Source: Afifella pfennigii DSM 17143 (GTDB lineage: Bacteria > Pseudomonadota > Alphaproteobacteria > Rhizobiales > Afifellaceae). Taken from it: a stretch of DNA of 64,000 bases. Below, piece by piece: positions 61,053 to 64,000 of this stretch. The stretch is taken from positions 114,392 through 178,391 of the forward strand of contig NZ_JHZK01000005.1 in NCBI RefSeq assembly GCF_000688515.1, read 5' to 3'. Positions within the stretch are counted from its first letter, which is position 1; each line of letters opens with the position of its first letter. The position numbers and the translations under genes were made by a program. The notes under the pieces were generated by a model. The model was given only the letters and a program-made list of their open reading frames with translations. It did not search any database and was not told the origin of the DNA.

Positions 61053-61577
61053 ATGGAGGAACTGGCGAGCGGCTTTGCGCAGGCCTTTCAAGGAACGGAG
61101 CTCTCCGGCGAGACCATCGTCCTGCGGCTGGCGCTCGCCGCCATGCTCGGGGCCGTGCTCGGCTTCGAGCGCGAATGGCGGGCCAAGCCCGCGGGCCTGC
61201 GCACCCATATGGTGACGGCGCTCGCCGCCGCGACCTTCGCCATCCTCACCCTTGAGATGATCGCCCTCTACAGCGGCGGGGCGGATAATGTGCGCGCCGA
61301 TCCCACGCGTCTCATCGAGGCGGTGACGAGCGGCGTCGCCTTTCTCGCCGCCGGCGTCATCCTGCATGCCAGGGGGCATGTGGAGGGCCTGACCACCGGC
61401 GCCGGGATGTGGCTCGCCGGGGCGGTCGGGGTGGCGGCCGGGCTCGGTTACGCCCTCATCGCGGCGCTTGCCGCCTTTCTTGGCCTTTTCATCGTCATCG
61501 CGCTGCGCAGCGTCTCGCACAACGTGCCGCTGAGAAAGAGCGGCTCTGAGAAGCGTTCTGACGAGAAAAACGCCTGA
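61053..61577 (+). CDS. MgtC/SapB family inner-membrane protein
   Basis: A membrane protein of 174 residues with about five hydrophobic segments. The MgtC-family hallmark is near the N-terminus (ALAAMLGAVLGFEREWRAKPAGLRTHMV), followed by GVAFLAAGVILHARGHVEGLTTGAGMWLAGAVGVAAGLG. The long C-terminal cytosolic domain of virulence MgtC is missing, as in most environmental relatives. Its role is uncertain; MgtC proteins act on magnesium adaptation and the F-ATPase. The ATG at 61053 is used; a GTG lies one codon earlier. Confidence 0.9.
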   Translation: MEELASGFAQAFQGTELSGETIVLRLALAAMLGAVLGFEREWRAKPAGLRTHMVTALAAATFAILTLEMIALYSGGADNVRADPTRLIEAVTSGVAFLAAGVILHARGHVEGLTTGAGMWLAGAVGVAAGLGYALIAALAAFLGLFIVIALRSVSHNVPLRKSGSEKRSDEKNA

Positions 61578-61589
61578 TCCATCCGTGGC

Positions 61590-61900
61590 GGACAGCGCAG
61601 ATACACAAAAATACTCCTATTTTCCATTTATAGATTGTAATGTGTATTATATGTTTTGTGACTTATTCGGGATGAGATTTCTATATTCAGAATATAATTA
61701 TAATATGGATGAAGATATTATTTCATATAGAAAAATTTGTACCAAGCTCATATAATGAATTTTTATATTCGCTAATTAGTCGATTTTTTCTAGCACCTTT
61801 CGTGTAATGATGATTGTTGCAGTAGATTTTATTCTGATGTGATAGAGATTTGTCATGATGAAAACTTGATACAAGTCAAGTCTGTGCCGAGAAGGAGGCG
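61590..61900. other. AT-rich island, non-coding
   Basis: About 310 bases of roughly 70 % A+T in an otherwise GC-rich window, with sharp edges. No ORF of note on either strand. It contains the perfect dyad TATATTC-A-GAATATA (61682-61696). Near its end are overlapping dyads ACTTG-ATA-CAAGT (61864-61876) and CTTGA-N6-TCAAG (61865-61880), placed about 60 bases before the alkylsulfatase start. Likely the imported promoter region of that gene. Confidence 0.75.
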
Positions 61901-61939
61901 GTAGGCTCTGCTCGTCACGATCCTATGGGAGGATGTCAA

Positions 61940-63937
61940 ATGACGACAAGACGCGACTTGCTGGCGGCCATCCCGGCGACGGTCGCCGCCTTCACTCTTG
62001 CGGGCAACCTGCTGCTTGAGAGCACCCCGGCGAGAGCCCAGGCGCCTCGGCCGCTGGCCGGGCACTTCCATCCGAAGGGGAAAGCACCTTCCGAGCATAC
62101 TCGGGCGATCCTGGAGGCAGCGAAATCGGAGCTCCCCTTCGCCGACGAGCGGGACTTTGAGGAGCAGGCGCGCGGGCTTATCGCGCCGATGGAAGAAATG
62201 CAGATCCCCGCCGATGCTGGCCATGTCGCCTGGGACATGGCCCAATTCCGGTTTCTGGAGAGCGGCGAGGACTTCGACAGCATCCATCCCTCGCTAACAC
62301 GAATTGCGCGTCTCAATAACAATTACGGGCTCTACGAGGTAATGCCCGGCATCTACCAGATACGCGGCTTTGACCTTTCCGACCTCACTTTCGTGCGCGG
62401 GCGCAACGGCTGGATCGTTTTCGATCCGCTGACCGCCGCGGAGACCGCCCGCGCGGGATGGGAGCTCTTTCAGAAACATGTCGGCGAGGGGCTGCCGATC
62501 ACGGCAGTGATCTACTCGCACACCCATGGCGACCATTGGGGCGGCGTGCGCGGCATTCTCGACGAGGACGATGTGCGCTCAGGCCGCGTGGAGATCATCG
62601 CGCCGCGCGACTTCATGCAGTTCACGATCTCGGAGAACGTCTACGCCGGCAACGCCATGAACCGGCGGCTCTTCTATCAATACGGCCTGCTGCTGCCGGT
62701 GAGCCCGCATGGCTATGTGAGCCAGGGGCTTGGGCAGCGGGTGCCGGCCGGAGCCACCGGCCTTATCGCACCGACCCGCTTTGTCTCAGAGCCGATTGAG
62801 GAATTCGAGGTCGACGGCGTGCGGATGATCTTCCAGAACACGCCCAACACCGAGGCTCCAAGGGAGATGAACACCTATCTGCCTGACATGAAGGCGCTGT
62901 GGATGGCTGAGAACGTGATCGCCTCGCTCCACAATATCTACACGCTGCGCGGCGCACCCGTGCGCGATCCGCTCAACTGGTCGAAATATATCTCCGAGGC
63001 GCTCTATCGCTTCGGGCTCGAGGCGGAGGTGATGTTCGCCTCGCATCACTGGCCGCGCTGGGGCAACGAGCGGATTCAGGAGGTGCTCCGGGCGCAACGC
63101 GACCTTTATGCACACATGAACAACCAAGTGCTGCACCTGGCCAACCAGGGCGTCACCATCAACCAGATCCACAACGTCTACGAGGTGCCGAAGTCGCTCC
63201 GGGACAAGTGGTATTGCCGCGGCTATCACGGTTCGCCGCAGCACAATGCGCGCGGGGTCGTGCAGCGCTATCTCGGCTTCTGGGACTGCAACCCAACGAC
63301 GCTCATCCCGCTCTCGCCAGAGGATTCAGCGCCGCTCTATGTGGAGATGATGGGCGGAGCTGCGCCAATTCTCGCCAAGGCCAGCGAGCTGCACGCACAA
63401 GGCGATTATTTGCGTGCCACCGAAATCCTCAACAAACTCGTGCTCGCCGAGCCCGACAACGCGGAGGCCAAGGACGCGCTTGCCGATGCGTTCGAGCAAC
63501 TCGGCTACCAGCAGGAAAATACGGGGCTCAGGAACAGCTTCCTCGCCGCGGCCTATGAGCTGCGGTCGGGGATACCGCAAGGCGAGGCCGTGAGCTCGTC
63601 GAGCCCCGACGTGATCCGCGCGATGTCGACCGAGCTCTTCCTGAATTTCCTCGGCATCCGCATGGACAGTCGCAAGGCCGAGGATTTGCGCTTCACCATC
63701 AATTTGGTGACGCCGGACAATGGCGAGAAGTTTATCGTGGAATGTCAAAATGCGACGCTGACGAACACCGCCGGCTTCCAGGCGGAGGCGCCCGACCTCA
63801 CGCTGACCATCAACCGATCGGACCTGGAGCAGACGATGATGGGAGCCAAGACGCTCGAGGCGCAGATCGCCGACGGAACGGCTAAGGTCGAAGGCGCGAC
63901 CGACGTCGTTGACTGTGAAGAACGCATAAGCGGCTGA
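61940..63937 (+). CDS. Alkyl/aryl-sulfatase, SdsA1-type (metallo-beta-lactamase fold)
   Basis: A class III sulfatase that cleaves alkyl sulfates such as dodecyl sulfate to alcohol and sulfate. Tat-type signal peptide: TTRRDLLAAIPATVAAFTLAG with twin Arg, cut after ARAQA (about residue 35). The zinc motif HTHGDHWGG is at residues 194-202. Further metal/substrate sites are MAENVIASLHN and FASHHWPRWG, then a helical dimerisation domain and a C-terminal SCP2-like lipid-binding domain (about 540-660). It has 665 residues from the ATG at 61940, with GGAGG upstream. It is preceded by the AT-rich island, suggesting lateral transfer. Confidence 0.93.
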   Translation: MTTRRDLLAAIPATVAAFTLAGNLLLESTPARAQAPRPLAGHFHPKGKAPSEHTRAILEAAKSELPFADERDFEEQARGLIAPMEEMQIPADAGHVAWDMAQFRFLESGEDFDSIHPSLTRIARLNNNYGLYEVMPGIYQIRGFDLSDLTFVRGRNGWIVFDPLTAAETARAGWELFQKHVGEGLPITAVIYSHTHGDHWGGVRGILDEDDVRSGRVEIIAPRDFMQFTISENVYAGNAMNRRLFYQYGLLLPVSPHGYVSQGLGQRVPAGATGLIAPTRFVSEPIEEFEVDGVRMIFQNTPNTEAPREMNTYLPDMKALWMAENVIASLHNIYTLRGAPVRDPLNWSKYISEALYRFGLEAEVMFASHHWPRWGNERIQEVLRAQRDLYAHMNNQVLHLANQGVTINQIHNVYEVPKSLRDKWYCRGYHGSPQHNARGVVQRYLGFWDCNPTTLIPLSPEDSAPLYVEMMGGAAPILAKASELHAQGDYLRATEILNKLVLAEPDNAEAKDALADAFEQLGYQQENTGLRNSFLAAAYELRSGIPQGEAVSSSSPDVIRAMSTELFLNFLGIRMDSRKAEDLRFTINLVTPDNGEKFIVECQNATLTNTAGFQAEAPDLTLTINRSDLEQTMMGAKTLEAQIADGTAKVEGATDVVDCEERISG

Positions 63938-64000
63938 TAGTCGACGGATTTCGGTCTCTCGCAAGGTTTCGGTTTTGCAGGATTCGGTGGCTTGAGCCTG

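Overview
The window is 64 kb of GC-rich (roughly 65-70 %) chromosome. It looks like an alphaproteobacterium of the order Hyphomicrobiales (Rhizobiales). The reasons are PHB genes with a phaR regulator, a TIGR02300-type acidic zinc-ribbon protein, a PhyR/EcfG-type general stress response locus with an HWE histidine kinase, bacterial homospermidine synthase and the cmk-aroA-rpsA region. The genus cannot be fixed from sequence reading alone. No IS element, prophage, CRISPR array or rRNA operon was seen; one tRNA (Ala, GGC) is present. The gene content is mostly housekeeping and catabolic.

Layout. 1-1034: choloylglycine hydrolase/penicillin acylase-type gene, broken by a frameshift and running off the left edge. 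1.4-5.3 kb: yihY-phaB-phaA, divergent from phaR (PHB synthesis). 5.3-9 kb: PAS-GGDEF-EAL protein with degenerate catalytic motifs, gamma-glutamyltransferase, rpmF. 9.1-10.8 kb: mtgA and ispA. 10.9-13.4 kb: a three-gene operon (PEP mutase-like, GNAT, DenD-like). 13.4-18 kb: two PIN-domain toxin-antitoxin pairs flanking an IlvD/EDD dehydratase; the second overlaps an aminotransferase gene. 18-21.5 kb: TRAP transporter. 21.6-25.1 kb: modEABC with a near-perfect ModE box. 25.2-27.6 kb: trehalose genes otsB-otsA. 27.8-32.3 kb: rpsA, cmk-aroA and a TIGR02300 gene. 32.5 kb: tRNA-Ala. 32.8-35.3 kb: ABC-F ATPase and a BKACE-family enzyme. 35.4-42.8 kb: a complete histidine-utilisation cluster (hutC-hutF divergent from hutI-hutH-hutG-hutU) with a HutC-like dyad between the two arms.

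43.0-45.4 kb is the most interesting stretch: phyR, an unannotated small-RNA gene, and an HWE histidine kinase. Both the RNA and the kinase are preceded by a GGAAC-N16-CGTT promoter, the EcfG-type general-stress signature. The RNA candidate is about 147 nt. It has a 17-bp stem with a 25-nt C/U-rich loop, a second small hairpin and a Rho-independent terminator. This architecture resembles Caulobacter GsrN.

45.8-50.2 kb: flavin reductase-like protein, TPR protein with 141-bp DNA repeats, a palindromic intergenic repeat, homospermidine synthase and an HD-domain protein. 50.2-57.8 kb: an alpha-2-macroglobulin with thioester motif and its partner penicillin-binding protein 1C. 57.9-61.6 kb: MTA/SAH nucleosidase, malate synthase G and an MgtC-like protein. 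61.6-61.9 kb: a striking AT-rich island upstream of a Tat-exported SdsA-type alkylsulfatase, probably acquired by transfer.
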